Origin: Annona cherimola
Taxonomy: Eukaryota > Streptophyta > Magnoliopsida > Magnoliales > Annonaceae
Reading direction: 5' to 3'
NCBI GenBank assembly: GCA_030490835.1
Contig: CM059971.1
Span: 55,848,012-55,912,011 of the forward strand
Length of the DNA stretch: 64,000 nucleotides
Made by a program: the position numbers and the translations under genes. The notes under the pieces were generated by a model that saw only the letters and a list, made by a program, of their open reading frames with translations, ran no database searches and was not told the DNA's origin. How positions within the stretch are numbered: the first letter of the stretch is position 1; each line of letters starts with the position of its first letter. Positions 48,001 through 51,622 of this stretch are shown here, piece by piece.

Positions 48001-51000
48001 AAGAAAAGGTGTGAGAGAGAAGAGCCTTCTCTGCTCATCTTCAACCCTAAAAACTTCTCTTCCTCTATGGCCCTTCAAATTCACGAAGAATAGGTAGGTT
48101 GATAGAGGATCACTCCCCTTTAACCTCCTTGTCGATTTATAGGGTCAGTGAGGGTGCCGTTGAAGGCTACTCTGTATGAGACAGAAGATATACAGTGCCA
48201 TATGTCATACCCAACAAATTCATTTTCTGTCAAAACTCATCCTCTCCATGATTTTAAGAAGGAAATTTCATTCCATGCGATCATAAGCTTTGGACATGTC
48301 AAGTTTGAGCACAATATCCACTTGTGTTCCACGCTTCCTTTCCCTGAGGATGTGTATTTCTTCGTGAGCAATAAGCATATTATCTTTAATCAATCTTCTT
48401 GGAACAAACACAATTTTTTCCTTTGACATAATCTCATTTAAACATCCTTTAAGCCTTTTAGTTATCGCCTTTGATATGATTTTGTAAAAGACGTTACAAA
48501 GGCTAATGGAGTGAAAATCCATCAAACATCTTGCATTATTTCTCTTCGGGATCAGTACCACGGTTGTTTTAGTTATTTCCTTCAAAAAAACTAGGCTAGA
48601 TGCCATCCCAATCGCTATCCAAAAACTATTTAAATGGTGCCATCACACCATCACCCACCACTAGCCAATACCTCTGAAACAACCTTGTAGCTACACCATC
48701 TGGCCCTGGGGTTTTCAATTGATGCATGTTAAATCAATTGATGCATTTCTTTGACAGCTAGCCAAACTTCGTTCCCTTCGAAATTTCTAGTACAGGACTA
48801 GTTGTCTTCTCTTGAAATCCAAGTGTCAACTTGCTAAACCACCCTTGAAGCCATTGTATTCTGCCTTCCTGATGTATAATAATGTCTCGATACAGCCTAT
48901 TCTCTTCCTCTTTCCTTGCCAGCAGAATATTTTTAATTCTCATCCACCTCCTCTCCCACCAAGGCTTTGATTTCATTACATGTTCTAGACATCTTATCTA
49001 TGAACCTTTCCACCTTCACCTCTCCACAGACGCCCTAGGGAAGGGGACCTACAAATTCCAAACTATCTAGTGCCCAGTTATCACCAAAAAAATTGGTACT
49101 TTTGTCGTTGCCTACTACCCATTTACATCCCTTCTTGAGCAAATCGCATGTTTGTTAGATCCCATCTCCCTTGATCCTTCCTATTAGTTCTTTCCCATAA
49201 CCTTCAGTCTAAACCTCCATATCATCATCACTGACCGGTAGCTTAATGTCCATCAAACTTGTCTTCAACGGTCCCCTAATTTCTCCTGGATTCCCATCCA
49301 CCCCCTACTCTTTGTTCCCAGCCCATTATGTCATATCCATTCCCCTAGTACACACCTTCTCCTCCCTTCTCTCCCCTAAGTACCCCTTAAAATACTGTTC
49401 TACCCCTTTAATTCACCCTTGATATCCGTCTTTTGTTCTAAGCCTCCTCCTAGAGGTTCGAGTTCTCCTTGCCCATGCGTTGAACACCTTCTGCACGATC
49501 CTCCAATGCTAGCTCTCCCCTCCCCAAATCACTTTGCAAGCCCTTATTCTTCTCTAACTCAACCCTAGCATTGTTTGAAATCTTTGTAAGAGTTTTCCTT
49601 CCCCTTTCCATCTTCCCCTTAGCTTCCTCATTGCAATTGATTTCCTCCTTTTACATCTGCACTCCGCCTACATTTCTCTCTCTATGACCATCATGCGCCA
49701 TGTTGTCTCCTCCAGCCCTGCCAAATACTTCCATGGTTCCACCTTTTTGTTTTCTTTTGCACTAACTCTTAACCCCATAGGCTTAAAGCCAGTTCCCATA
49801 TGGCTTCCATACAACATTTTTTCTTTCGATTTTTGTGGCTGGTCTCTATCTAGGTCCAAGCATTCCCTAAAAACATGTCCTATTCTTCTGCATTCGTAAC
49901 AAAATATGAGAAGCTTATCAATCTGAAACCCTAACCGTCCTTTTCTCTGGTCCCCTCCCAGAATGAAAATTCCCCTCCTTAGGGGCTGTCTGAGATCCAC
50001 CAGTACTTTGAGCCTCAATTGTTGATCTGGTGTCGCAACCTTTAGGCATTCTTCAAAGGATTTTCCAACAAGGCCTCTTAGTGCCTTCTTCTTGCCAAAA
50101 TGTCATGGACTTGGATCTAAATGGGGGTCTTATAGATCACCACCTCCTCCGCTATTTTGGGGTTGTGATCACCTCAAGCAGTACAAAGTGGTGGACGAAA
50201 AGCCACAATCGTCCCCTCATGAACCCCTGTGGATCCACTAAGGCCTTGAAGGTGATCAAATACAAGTTCTTGTCCATTTTTGCAAACTAAAGTCCCCCCA
50301 GGTCTTCCATAGCTTCAACATGGTGGCTTTGAATATTTCCCTATTGTAAGCCTTAGTCACCCAGATTGTACATAACAAAGCTGATCTCCCTTCTTGATCA
50401 ATCATCTCGCAGAATCCCCTCATCGACCTCTAGGGTTTTGCATTTTGTCAACAAAGAGCTCCGCTACTTCAATCGACATCTTGGAGCCGCACAAATAGTA
50501 GGCAAGAAAACCAAAGAGACAAAGGGTGTGATTGGTAATGAATAAAACTTTTAATGAAAAGTTTCGGAGAGTAAAAGTTGTCAAATGATGTGATATGATA
50601 GGGGTAATAATGAGTAGTAAAGAGGATATAGTTAAAATAAATAGATTAGTTGTGTGGATAGTTGTGTAGAAATAATTGAAAAGTAGGGTAGTTGTATAGG
50701 AAAATGTGAAAAAATGATTAAAAAATATGATATTTATGGAGAGGGAAAAGTTTTAGATTGAAAAGTTTTAACTTGACATTTTTTATCAATTGTCAAACAT
50801 ACCCAAAACCACCCTTTTCTCAGAAGAAAGAACGTTTGTTTCTCCTGTCTTAACCTACGATTGCTTGCCTTGTTGGGACTAACCAAGCAAAATACTTAGC
50901 TAGGGTTTTGTTGCCAGACGAAAAAAGAGGTCAATCTTTTAAGATTGGAGAATTGAGTGCAAATAACTATGACATATCTCATAACAAAAAGGACATGCGG

Positions 51001-51622
51001 GTGTCATTTGATGTGCGAGATAGGCAAAAATTGTTTTATAGATTAGTAGTGTCATATTTGACAAACAAGTCAACACTCAGATAAATCAAAATTTTCATGT
51101 AAGTTGTACGAAAGGGGACAACCCATCCAAAATTAATGTGGCCTTTCTCATTATATTCAGGTTAGCAGGCATGAAAATTAACTCTTCATTGTTGTCATCA
51201 TTTAGTTGCATAGCCTGTTTGTTGCAAGTGCTACTTAAGAGCTACAGTGAATATGATTTGGCTATCACAACATTTTTTGCACACTAATAGAGCCTTTTTA
51301 GCCTTCAACAGTGCTAGAAATATATGCCCACAGAAACTGCTTCTCCATGAGCATTATTCCACCAGCCAAAACGCTAAAGTGCCCATGTGCCCAATCGAAG
51401 CCTAGACATCTTGCTACTTTTGAGGTCAGCTATAATTTAGAAAGAGTATTCAAGAAATGCTATACTAGCCTGGAATCGCGTGAGCTCAGATCCTGGCTGC
51501 ATATTTTTGAATAAGCTCAAGATGCGCTTGACACTGCTTGGAGCCTTAAAATCAGCGTCCAATCCACCTTCCAGTGACAAAGGCGGAGTAAGAAGTGCCT
51601 TCCCATTAGATCCTCTTCCCAT
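10774..51622 (-). CDS. ORP4: ORP4-type oxysterol-binding-related lipid transfer protein
   Basis: Spliced gene of six coding exons: 51622-51470, 29559-29314, 28755-28659, 13830-13539, 12974-12872 and 11025-10774. They total 1,143 bases, giving 380 residues and a stop, with all exon phases agreeing and no internal stop. The product is a single OSBP-related lipid-binding domain without PH or ankyrin parts, matching the short plant ORP4 group (about 380 residues). The family fingerprint EQVSHHPP is formed across the exon 2/3 junction. Other family landmarks are [19 protein letters not shown] (residues 33-51), [20 protein letters not shown] (52-71), [15 protein letters not shown], and the C-terminal [10 protein letters not shown] followed by [10 protein letters not shown]. 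Such proteins carry sterols and/or PI4P between membranes at contact sites; the ligand here is inferred from family only. The introns are 21,910, 558, 14,828, 564 and 1,846 bp. The first of these has a GC donor. The start ATG directly follows a splice acceptor, with an in-frame TAG just before it in the genome. Confidence 0.93.
11026..12871 (-). other. ORP4-like intron 5 (1.85 kb)
   Basis: Canonical GT-AG intron with no gene inside. It holds a long T run at about 11532-11553 followed by a G-rich stretch to 11600 on the plus strand, an A run at 11703-11720, and a segment at about 12300-12440 that looks like a decayed piece of the Tourist-like MITE (shared block ATTTTACCCCTATGATATCACAT-like, compare 53265-53283). 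Confidence 0.6.
12872..12974 (-). CDS. ORP4: ORP4-like coding exon 5
   Basis: 103 bases, too short to stand out as a reading frame. The acceptor is CTTGATAG|A and the donor CCAAAG|GTAATC. One base completes the Arg codon begun in exon 4, then 34 codons encode [20 protein letters not shown] and [14 protein letters not shown]. This matches the family segment between the WDR motif and the LVW segment. Confidence 0.93.
12975..13538 (-). other. ORP4-like intron 4 (564 bp)
   Basis: GT-AG intron between coding exons 4 and 5. AT-rich, no repeat or gene recognised. Confidence 0.8.
13539..13830 (-). CDS. ORP4: ORP4-like coding exon 4
   Basis: 292 bases. The acceptor is TTATTTCAG|GC and the donor GATAG|GTATGT. 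It encodes [20 protein letters not shown] through [20 protein letters not shown] and ends at YDIDGFWD plus two bases of an Arg codon. These are the mid-barrel strands of the ORP lipid-binding domain. The frame is fully open across the exon. Confidence 0.94.
13831..15682. other. Proximal part of ORP4-like intron 3
   Basis: Intron sequence without a supported gene. It contains the dinucleotide array at 15034-15069. The segment 15070-15430 is rich in GATG/ATGG-type words and may be internal sequence of the old LTR element family that follows, but this is not established. Confidence 0.45.
15034..15069. repeat. (AT)n microsatellite
   Basis: Eighteen uninterrupted AT units within intron 3 of the ORP4-like gene. 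Likely length-polymorphic. Confidence 0.95.
15683..16118 (+). repeat. LTR copy 1 of the old element
   Basis: Starts TGTTATGATTTTTGTGCC and ends TTTCCCAACA. It aligns by eye with 25594-27159 after removal of the RTE insert: shared blocks include ATTCACATGTGAGAGTGCATG/ATTCACATGTAAGAGTGCATG-like words, the AGATTCAAT block, and TGTGTGAAAC near the 3' part. Followed at 16121 by TGGTATTAGA. Confidence 0.65.
16931..17511 (-). repeat. Copia 3' LTR, with a tiny insertion
   Basis: 581 bp, 30 bp longer than the 5' LTR chiefly because of the 38-bp duplication-plus-insert at 17249-17286. The end has decayed from CCAACA to CCAATA. Confidence 0.88.
17249..17270 (-). mobile_element. Minimal L1 tail insertion (22 bp)
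   Basis: A 22-bp insert, T15 followed by GATGAAA, lies between perfect 16-bp direct repeats AGAATAAGAGAATGTT (17233-17248 and 17271-17286). The sister LTR at 21703-22253 lacks both the insert and the second repeat. On the minus strand the insert reads TTTCATC plus a poly(A) tail, like the 3' ends of LINE-A and LINE-B here (CTTTTCAT followed by A-rich tail). This fits an extremely 5'-truncated L1 insertion. Confidence 0.7.
18113..18953 (-). pseudogene. Copia reverse transcriptase and RNase H, broken
   Basis: Frame 18953-18666 carries [20 protein letters not shown], the copia RT C-terminal motif. Frames 18620-18360 and 18322-18113 carry the RNase H region, including [13 protein letters not shown] and TKSRH-like [17 protein letters not shown] followed by [22 protein letters not shown] residues (here [18 protein letters not shown]). 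RT sequence upstream continues in plus positions 18960-19600 in broken frames. Stops and frame changes preclude activity. Confidence 0.85.
19600..20500 (-). pseudogene. Copia integrase region, broken
   Basis: The 20110-19922 frame carries [20 protein letters not shown] followed by [19 protein letters not shown], the DRGGEY core motif of copia integrases with part of the DDE catalytic set. Flanking minus-strand sequence up to about 20500 continues the integrase zinc-binding region in broken frames. Not functional. Confidence 0.82.
20507..21633 (-). pseudogene. Copia gag and protease region, broken
   Basis: Frames 21633-21448, 21277-21023 and 21010-20507 make up the gag. The last carries [14 protein letters not shown] (CCHC zinc knuckle) and then [14 protein letters not shown], where the catalytic D-S/T-G-A of the protease has become DFRAT. 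So the protease active site is also mutated. Frame breaks separate the parts. Confidence 0.85.
21703..22253 (-). repeat. Copia 5' LTR
   Basis: 551 bp. A TATATATA box (plus 22061-22068) lies in the minus-strand direction and is the probable core promoter. It aligns throughout with 16931-17511, apart from a short insertion in the latter. Confidence 0.88.
22648..25122 (+). mobile_element. Candidate 2.5-kb solo LTR
   Basis: No coding sequence. The candidate starts TGTAATTGTCATAAAAT and ends GGGACGCTACA, with near-matching 5-bp flanks GCAAT and ACAAT (4 of 5). A purine-rich transcribed-looking block (22760-22890) and the long AT-rich body resemble long LTRs of plant Ty3/gypsy chromovirus elements such as Del/Tekay. 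No internal region or second LTR lies beside it, so if real it is a solo LTR left by recombination. The 5' boundary is a best guess. Confidence 0.45.
25594..27159 (+). repeat. LTR copy 2, interrupted by RTE LINE
   Basis: Starts TGTTAGGATTATGGTGTC at 25594; its body resumes at 26819 after the RTE insert and ends TTCCACAACA at 27159. It matches LTR copy 1 in both halves, which fixes the RTE insertion point. Divergence from copy 1 is substantial, so the pair is old. Confidence 0.65.
25696..26818 (+). mobile_element. RTE-type LINE, 5'-truncated
   Basis: Plus-strand non-LTR element fragment. It carries reverse transcriptase motifs [17 protein letters not shown] (about 25743-25795), [20 protein letters not shown], and the catalytic [10 protein letters not shown], followed by the RTE C-terminal region with [15 protein letters not shown] and [11 protein letters not shown], and a 3' tail of TGA/GAT trinucleotides (26803-26817) rather than poly(A). 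These are hallmarks of the RTE clade. Several stops (for example after MRKK, and after IDETKE) make it dead. The endonuclease part is missing. It is inserted into LTR copy 2 of the old element. Confidence 0.88.
27460..27760 (+). repeat. Unclassified dispersed repeat, copy 1
   Basis: Shared ordered blocks with 37730-38080: TTTCATCGAAATCAAATATG against TTTCATGAAACCAAATATG, then GATTTATAAAT, CTGTTAATTTA-like, GATTCTATAAA-like, and GTAAAT...TTTCATA...TTTACATATGA. Both lie in introns of the ORP4-like gene. I see no terminal structure, so the class is unknown. Confidence 0.45.
27896..28029. repeat. Short tandem duplication (~65 bp units)
   Basis: Two units beginning CTCCTCTCCTCT and ending CAGTGGAGGTAC and TAGTGGAGGTAC lie head to tail. 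The second has gained a G run (AGAGGGGGGGAAAAG). Intronic, no function seen. Confidence 0.75.
28659..28755 (-). CDS. ORP4: ORP4-like coding exon 3 (VSHHPP exon)
   Basis: 97 bases. The acceptor is AAAACAG|GTT and the donor CATG|GTTGGT; 32 codons plus one base. It encodes [20 protein letters not shown] and then [12 protein letters not shown]. The paired histidines of VSHHPP are the residues that contact PI4P phosphate in studied ORP family members. It is short and easily missed, but is fixed by phase: its last G joins GC of the next exon to give Gly. Confidence 0.92.
28756..29313 (-). other. ORP4-like intron 2 (558 bp)
   Basis: GT-AG intron (donor GTAAGC, acceptor AAAACAG) that splits the EQVSHHPP fingerprint. 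No repeat or gene recognised. Confidence 0.85.
29314..29559 (-). CDS. ORP4: ORP4-like coding exon 2
   Basis: 246 bases, 82 codons, phase 0 at both ends. The acceptor is TTTCAATACAG|CTC and the donor CAG|GTAAGC. It encodes [20 protein letters not shown] and [20 protein letters not shown], ending in LNVFLEQ, so the first two residues of the EQVSHHPP fingerprint are the last codons here. The region forms the lid and the early strands of the lipid-binding barrel in the family. Confidence 0.93.
30378..30629 (+). pseudogene. LINE-C reverse transcriptase C-terminus
   Basis: Carries [20 protein letters not shown] followed by WIAWRKMC and [20 protein letters not shown], the conserved block just after the RT catalytic domain in plant L1 elements. 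It ends in an in-frame TAG where the family continues, so the frame is interrupted. Confidence 0.82.
30636..31469 (+). pseudogene. LINE-C zf-RVT region
   Basis: 277-codon frame with [16 protein letters not shown], then a plant zf-RVT segment with [18 protein letters not shown] (C-x2-C...H-x4-C spacing). It is the longest intact domain of this LINE fragment. The palindromic element interrupts the sequence just after it, at 31489. Confidence 0.85.
31489..31875. mobile_element. 387-bp near-perfect palindromic (foldback) element
   Basis: The two ~190-bp arms are almost exact reverse complements about a centre near 31682, with a loop of only about 6 bases (ATATTC). The ends read ACGACCGGTCGG and CCGACCGGTCGT, and each end is itself a small palindrome (GACCGGTCGGAAATC with its complement). 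I saw about one mismatch in the arms. It is inserted in LINE-C. GATCA occurs close to both ends but not immediately adjacent, so no certain target duplication. It has no coding capacity and is best called a foldback/MITE-like element. Confidence 0.85.
31876..32560 (+). pseudogene. LINE-C RNase H region
   Basis: Carries [20 protein letters not shown], the RVT_3-type RNase H start with its first catalytic Asp, then continues past stops at 32195 and 32225 through [16 protein letters not shown] and [18 protein letters not shown] (H-V-x-R-x-x-N-x-x-A-like end motif). Broken by several stops. Confidence 0.75.
32640..33870. other. Intron 1 spacer between LINE-C and gypsy element
   Basis: No gene supported. 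A 31-bp tandem duplication (units with AAAACACTTGTTTATC, about 32912-32973), each unit containing the small palindrome GATAAA...TTTATC, and a GAT trinucleotide run at 33595-33612 are the only structures seen. Confidence 0.5.
33871..34413 (+). repeat. 5' LTR of plus-strand gypsy element
   Basis: Ends TACCCATCCTACA, just before the primer-binding site. Similarity to the LTR at 41253-41702 covers TGTCTATTCTAG (33898) onward, and weaker similarity reaches upstream to TGATGAAAATA at 33870, so the 5' boundary is uncertain by tens of bases. The CTGTAAATACAG motif near 34234 corresponds to the TATAAATA box of the sister element. Confidence 0.75.
34918..36308 (+). pseudogene. Gypsy gag, plus-strand copy, broken
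   Basis: Begins [20 protein letters not shown], as in the intact sister element. A one-base frameshift near 35300 and an in-frame TGA at 35527 break it. The second frame (35529-36308) covers the gag core ([20 protein letters not shown]) and a zinc knuckle [14 protein letters not shown] in which the usual Gly-His has changed. A further frame change near 36255 separates it from the protease. Gag forms the virus-like particle shell in intact elements. Confidence 0.85.
36361..36792 (+). pseudogene. Gypsy protease, plus-strand copy
   Basis: Carries [11 protein letters not shown], the aspartic protease active-site block with the first Asp-Gly, and later [19 protein letters not shown], the conserved end of the domain. 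The frame is open within the domain but is separated from gag by frame breaks and ends in TGA at 36790. Confidence 0.82.
36889..37416 (+). pseudogene. Gypsy reverse transcriptase, truncated
   Basis: Carries [19 protein letters not shown], then [20 protein letters not shown] (first catalytic Asp of the RT palm) and [12 protein letters not shown]. The domain stops there. The YVDD catalytic box, RNase H and integrase are absent, because the sequence passes directly into an LTR end. Some conserved positions are altered (for example [10 protein letters not shown], where the family usually has R-ALN-). Confidence 0.85.
37461..38702. other. 1.2-kb spacer between the inverted gypsy elements
   Basis: No gene. 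It holds the second copy of the unclassified repeat (about 37730-38080) and a CA/TACA-rich microsatellite at about 38153-38195. This spacer would form the loop if the flanking inverted elements paired as RNA. Confidence 0.5.
37730..38080 (+). repeat. Unclassified dispersed repeat, copy 2
   Basis: Diverged copy of the sequence at 27460-27760, with the same order of shared blocks (TTTCATGAAACCAAATATG, GATTTATACATTAAT, GTAAATGAATCTCTGAATTT, TTTACATATGA). No ends or coding capacity recognised. Confidence 0.45.
38703..39039 (-). repeat. 3' LTR, truncated, identical to 5' LTR
   Basis: 337 bp, base-for-base the same as 41253-41589 on line-by-line comparison. Its 5' part (U3 start) is lost at the deletion junction at 39039/39040. 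It has its own TATAAATA box at 38883-38890. Confidence 0.9.
38911..40776 (-). CDS. Gypsy gag-protease polyprotein, open frame
   Basis: 621-codon open frame on the minus strand beginning [20 protein letters not shown]. Order: N-terminal helical part with a coiled-coil-like stretch (residues 1-60), low-complexity linker, gag core with [20 protein letters not shown] and [20 protein letters not shown] (about 180-300), zinc knuckle [14 protein letters not shown] (about 400), and the aspartic protease block [11 protein letters not shown] (about 490) through [17 protein letters not shown]. The last ~45 residues are read from LTR sequence after the deletion, so the natural C-terminus and all of reverse transcriptase, RNase H and integrase are gone. 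The frame is otherwise undamaged, which agrees with recent insertion. The start is chosen because it matches the start in the sister copy. Confidence 0.88.
   Translation of the reverse strand: MPTNAELNAELEALSNSIDNRFESLTTLCDTLAQKQEDFQKETTSSIQSLITSVNRLTEIVGKRPMIETGQSFRNGQSYNTHASSSSPIITGILQNPNIHAKGHHNPEHSHIPEMHTNLENHEDDNNFYEIGFANNPRHGNYQRNYNIPFQQQQRRVTDNSLVAKQVKVDAPSYDGRLDPNAFLDWLADMEDFFCWYDMDDAQRLRFTKMKLVGSAKRYWQGVLDESQRIGVPITTWAEMKAKLKEKYLPEYHQTQLLEQLVNLRQGLLSVTDYLNKFEDLKMKCGIQEDPWVTRTKFINGLKPEIKTLLKLHSVVSVEDAYYKALELENFQKSFTNKRLIPQTGETRVSKLNSNLTSFQGTTKPLPEQYTSREKSNPVSRFDTTSKRVNGPCFRCGGKGHIASQCPQHTLTINHVEDHEDVTIDQVAETFEEPSDCDLDGDYSYNEDLQLNVVRCILTTSFSNSDWRRTNIFHQFFKCGNTVCKIVIDGGSSMNVIAKSAIARLNLKTEPHPHPYRVAWVDKTTLPVNERCLVPISMGDYSDHIWCDVLPMDVAHILLGRPWLYDLKVIHYGQPNTYIIFRICLKKDLILLFLKDIKRFLGYLRICLKKDLILLFLNFIC
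41236..41247 (-). promoter_or_regulatory. Primer-binding site of minus gypsy element
   Basis: TGGTATCAGAGC on the minus strand, five bases after the LTR end, complementary to the 3' end of plant initiator tRNA-Met. It is the start point of minus-strand DNA synthesis in this class. The sister element has TGGTATCAAAGC at 34419-34430. Confidence 0.85.
41253..41702 (-). repeat. 5' LTR of minus-strand gypsy element
   Basis: At least 450 bp. In the minus direction it starts about TGTCTATTCTAGGCGC (weak similarity to the sister LTR continues upstream) and ends CCCATCCTACA. The U3 part holds three tandem units of about 67-69 bp starting TAACAAAATCAAATC in plus orientation at 41482, 41551 and 41618. 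A TATAAATA box lies at 41433-41440 (minus direction). Confidence 0.85.
41433..41440 (-). promoter_or_regulatory. LTR TATA box in sense with ORP4-like gene
   Basis: TATAAATA on the minus strand within the 5' LTR, following a pair of ~68-bp U3 repeats. Transcription from here would run through the gag frame and on toward coding exon 2 of the host gene, so it could in principle start an alternative host transcript without exon 1. That is inference. Confidence 0.55.
41703..44454. other. Intron 1 segment with probable LTR relic
   Basis: No gene. At about 42860-43268 a pyrimidine-rich stretch (CTTCTTCTTCCTCTGCTTCTTC-type) ends with CCCAACCTACATCA, resembling the R-U5 end of the gypsy LTRs here (CCCATCCTACATCA). 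It may be a decayed solo LTR in plus orientation. The rest shows nothing recognisable. Confidence 0.4.
42860..43268 (+). repeat. Possible decayed gypsy-type LTR
   Basis: An AT-rich block, then long CT-rich tracts interrupted by CACCTATTTGAGAGGTTCC-like words that parallel CATCTCTAGAGGTTTCTTC in the LTR at 33871-34413, then the terminus CCAACCTACA. Boundaries and target duplication are not seen, so this is tentative. Confidence 0.4.
44490..46732 (-). pseudogene. LINE-B RNase H region, split by hAT element
   Basis: Minus-strand frame 46731-46456 carries [19 protein letters not shown], typical of the linker before RNase H in plant L1 elements. The region below 45046 reads through [20 protein letters not shown] and [13 protein letters not shown] words of the RNase H end in broken frames. 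The hAT-like element at 45054-46458 splits the two parts. Confidence 0.65.
45054..46458. mobile_element. 1.4-kb non-autonomous hAT-like element
   Basis: Ends TAGGGGTGCAACT and AGTTGCACCCCTA are perfect 13-bp inverted repeats, flanked by a perfect 8-bp target duplication ACAAACAG (45046-45053 and 46459-46466), the hAT signature. The subterminal ~200 bp on each side are dense in short GGGTT/CGGGT/ACCCG motifs (for example CGGGTTCGGACCGGGTCGGG), in contrast to the AT-rich core (45230-46260). No transposase frame. It is inserted in LINE-B. Perfect ends suggest it is younger than the 759-1423 element. Confidence 0.9.
46950..47340 (-). pseudogene. LINE-B zf-RVT region
   Basis: Carries [39 protein letters not shown] and YQIAMGEK, the conserved lead-in to the zf-RVT zinc motif. 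About 280 bases of this region (47068-47340) recur at 48890-49165. Confidence 0.78.
47460..48606 (-). pseudogene. LINE-B reverse transcriptase, broken
   Basis: Frame 48606-48268 carries [20 protein letters not shown] and [18 protein letters not shown] motifs of plant L1 elements. The catalytic FFADD lies at 47991-48002 on the minus strand, in another frame. Stops and frameshifts abound. Confidence 0.82.
48757..49170 (-). pseudogene. Misplaced zf-RVT duplicate in LINE-B
   Basis: The frame 48976-48758 with [20 protein letters not shown] repeats the [20 protein letters not shown] block of 46950-47192. Plus-strand similarity runs from about 48890 to 49165 against 47068-47340 (shared words include TTTTTAATTCTCATCCACC, ATCTTTCCACCTTCACCT-like and CCTACAAATTCCA). 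It sits where the endonuclease should be, between ORF1 and reverse transcriptase. Confidence 0.75.
49600..50420 (-). pseudogene. LINE-B ORF1 remnant with zinc knuckle
   Basis: Minus-strand frame 50018-49668 carries [20 protein letters not shown] and [10 protein letters not shown], a CCHC zinc knuckle, preceded by [18 protein letters not shown], the DUF4283-type lead of plant L1 ORF1 proteins. The equivalent part of LINE-A is at about 8345-8480. Broken frame beyond these limits. Confidence 0.75.
50524..50804. mobile_element. Tourist-like MITE, copy 2 (in LINE-B 5' part)
   Basis: 281 bp, same orientation as copy 1. Ends GGGTGTGATTGG and TCAAACATACCC, with AAA on both sides as a possible 3-bp target duplication. 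The interior aligns with 2939-3230 over most of its length (for example AAAACTTTT, GTTGTCAAAT, GATGTGATATGATAGG, TGAAAAGTAGGGTAG-like words). Confidence 0.82.
50986..51469. other. Intron 1 sequence next to coding exon 1
   Basis: No element or gene seen between the LINE-B target duplication and the exon 1 donor. Confidence 0.6.
51470..51622 (-). CDS. ORP4: ORP4-like coding exon 1
   Basis: 153 bases, 51 codons, from the start ATG to CAG. It encodes the N-terminal segment with [14 protein letters not shown] and [12 protein letters not shown], which matches the start of plant ORP4-type proteins. The exon is preceded on the minus strand by TTCTAG, a usable acceptor, so the ATG is the first codon after an upstream leader intron. 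Its donor reads CAG|GCTAGT rather than GT. A GT donor four bases further on would put exon 2 out of frame. Confidence 0.88.

Larger units (their letters stand above)
44472..50968 (-). mobile_element. L1-type LINE (LINE-B), rearranged
   Basis: Minus-strand LINE bounded by a perfect 17-bp target duplication ATGACATATCTCATAAC (44455-44471 and 50969-50985). The 3' end reads CTTTTCATTCAAAAAAG on the minus strand. After removing a 1.4-kb hAT-like element and a MITE about 4.8 kb remain, shorter than LINE-A. ORF1 with a zinc knuckle, reverse transcriptase, zf-RVT and RNase H pieces are present, but the endonuclease is missing and in its place lies a second copy of a zf-RVT segment. All frames are broken. 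It sits in sense orientation in intron 1. Confidence 0.88.
29560..51469 (-). other. ORP4-like intron 1, 21.9 kb, GC-AG
   Basis: Intron between coding exons 1 and 2, mostly made of transposable elements: a plus-strand LINE fragment with a palindromic element, two inverted Ty3/gypsy elements, and LINE-B with its own insertions. The donor is CAG|GCTAGT and the acceptor TTTCAATACAG. The elements are listed separately. The first 800 bases next to exon 2 (29560-30374) show no element or gene. Confidence 0.85.
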
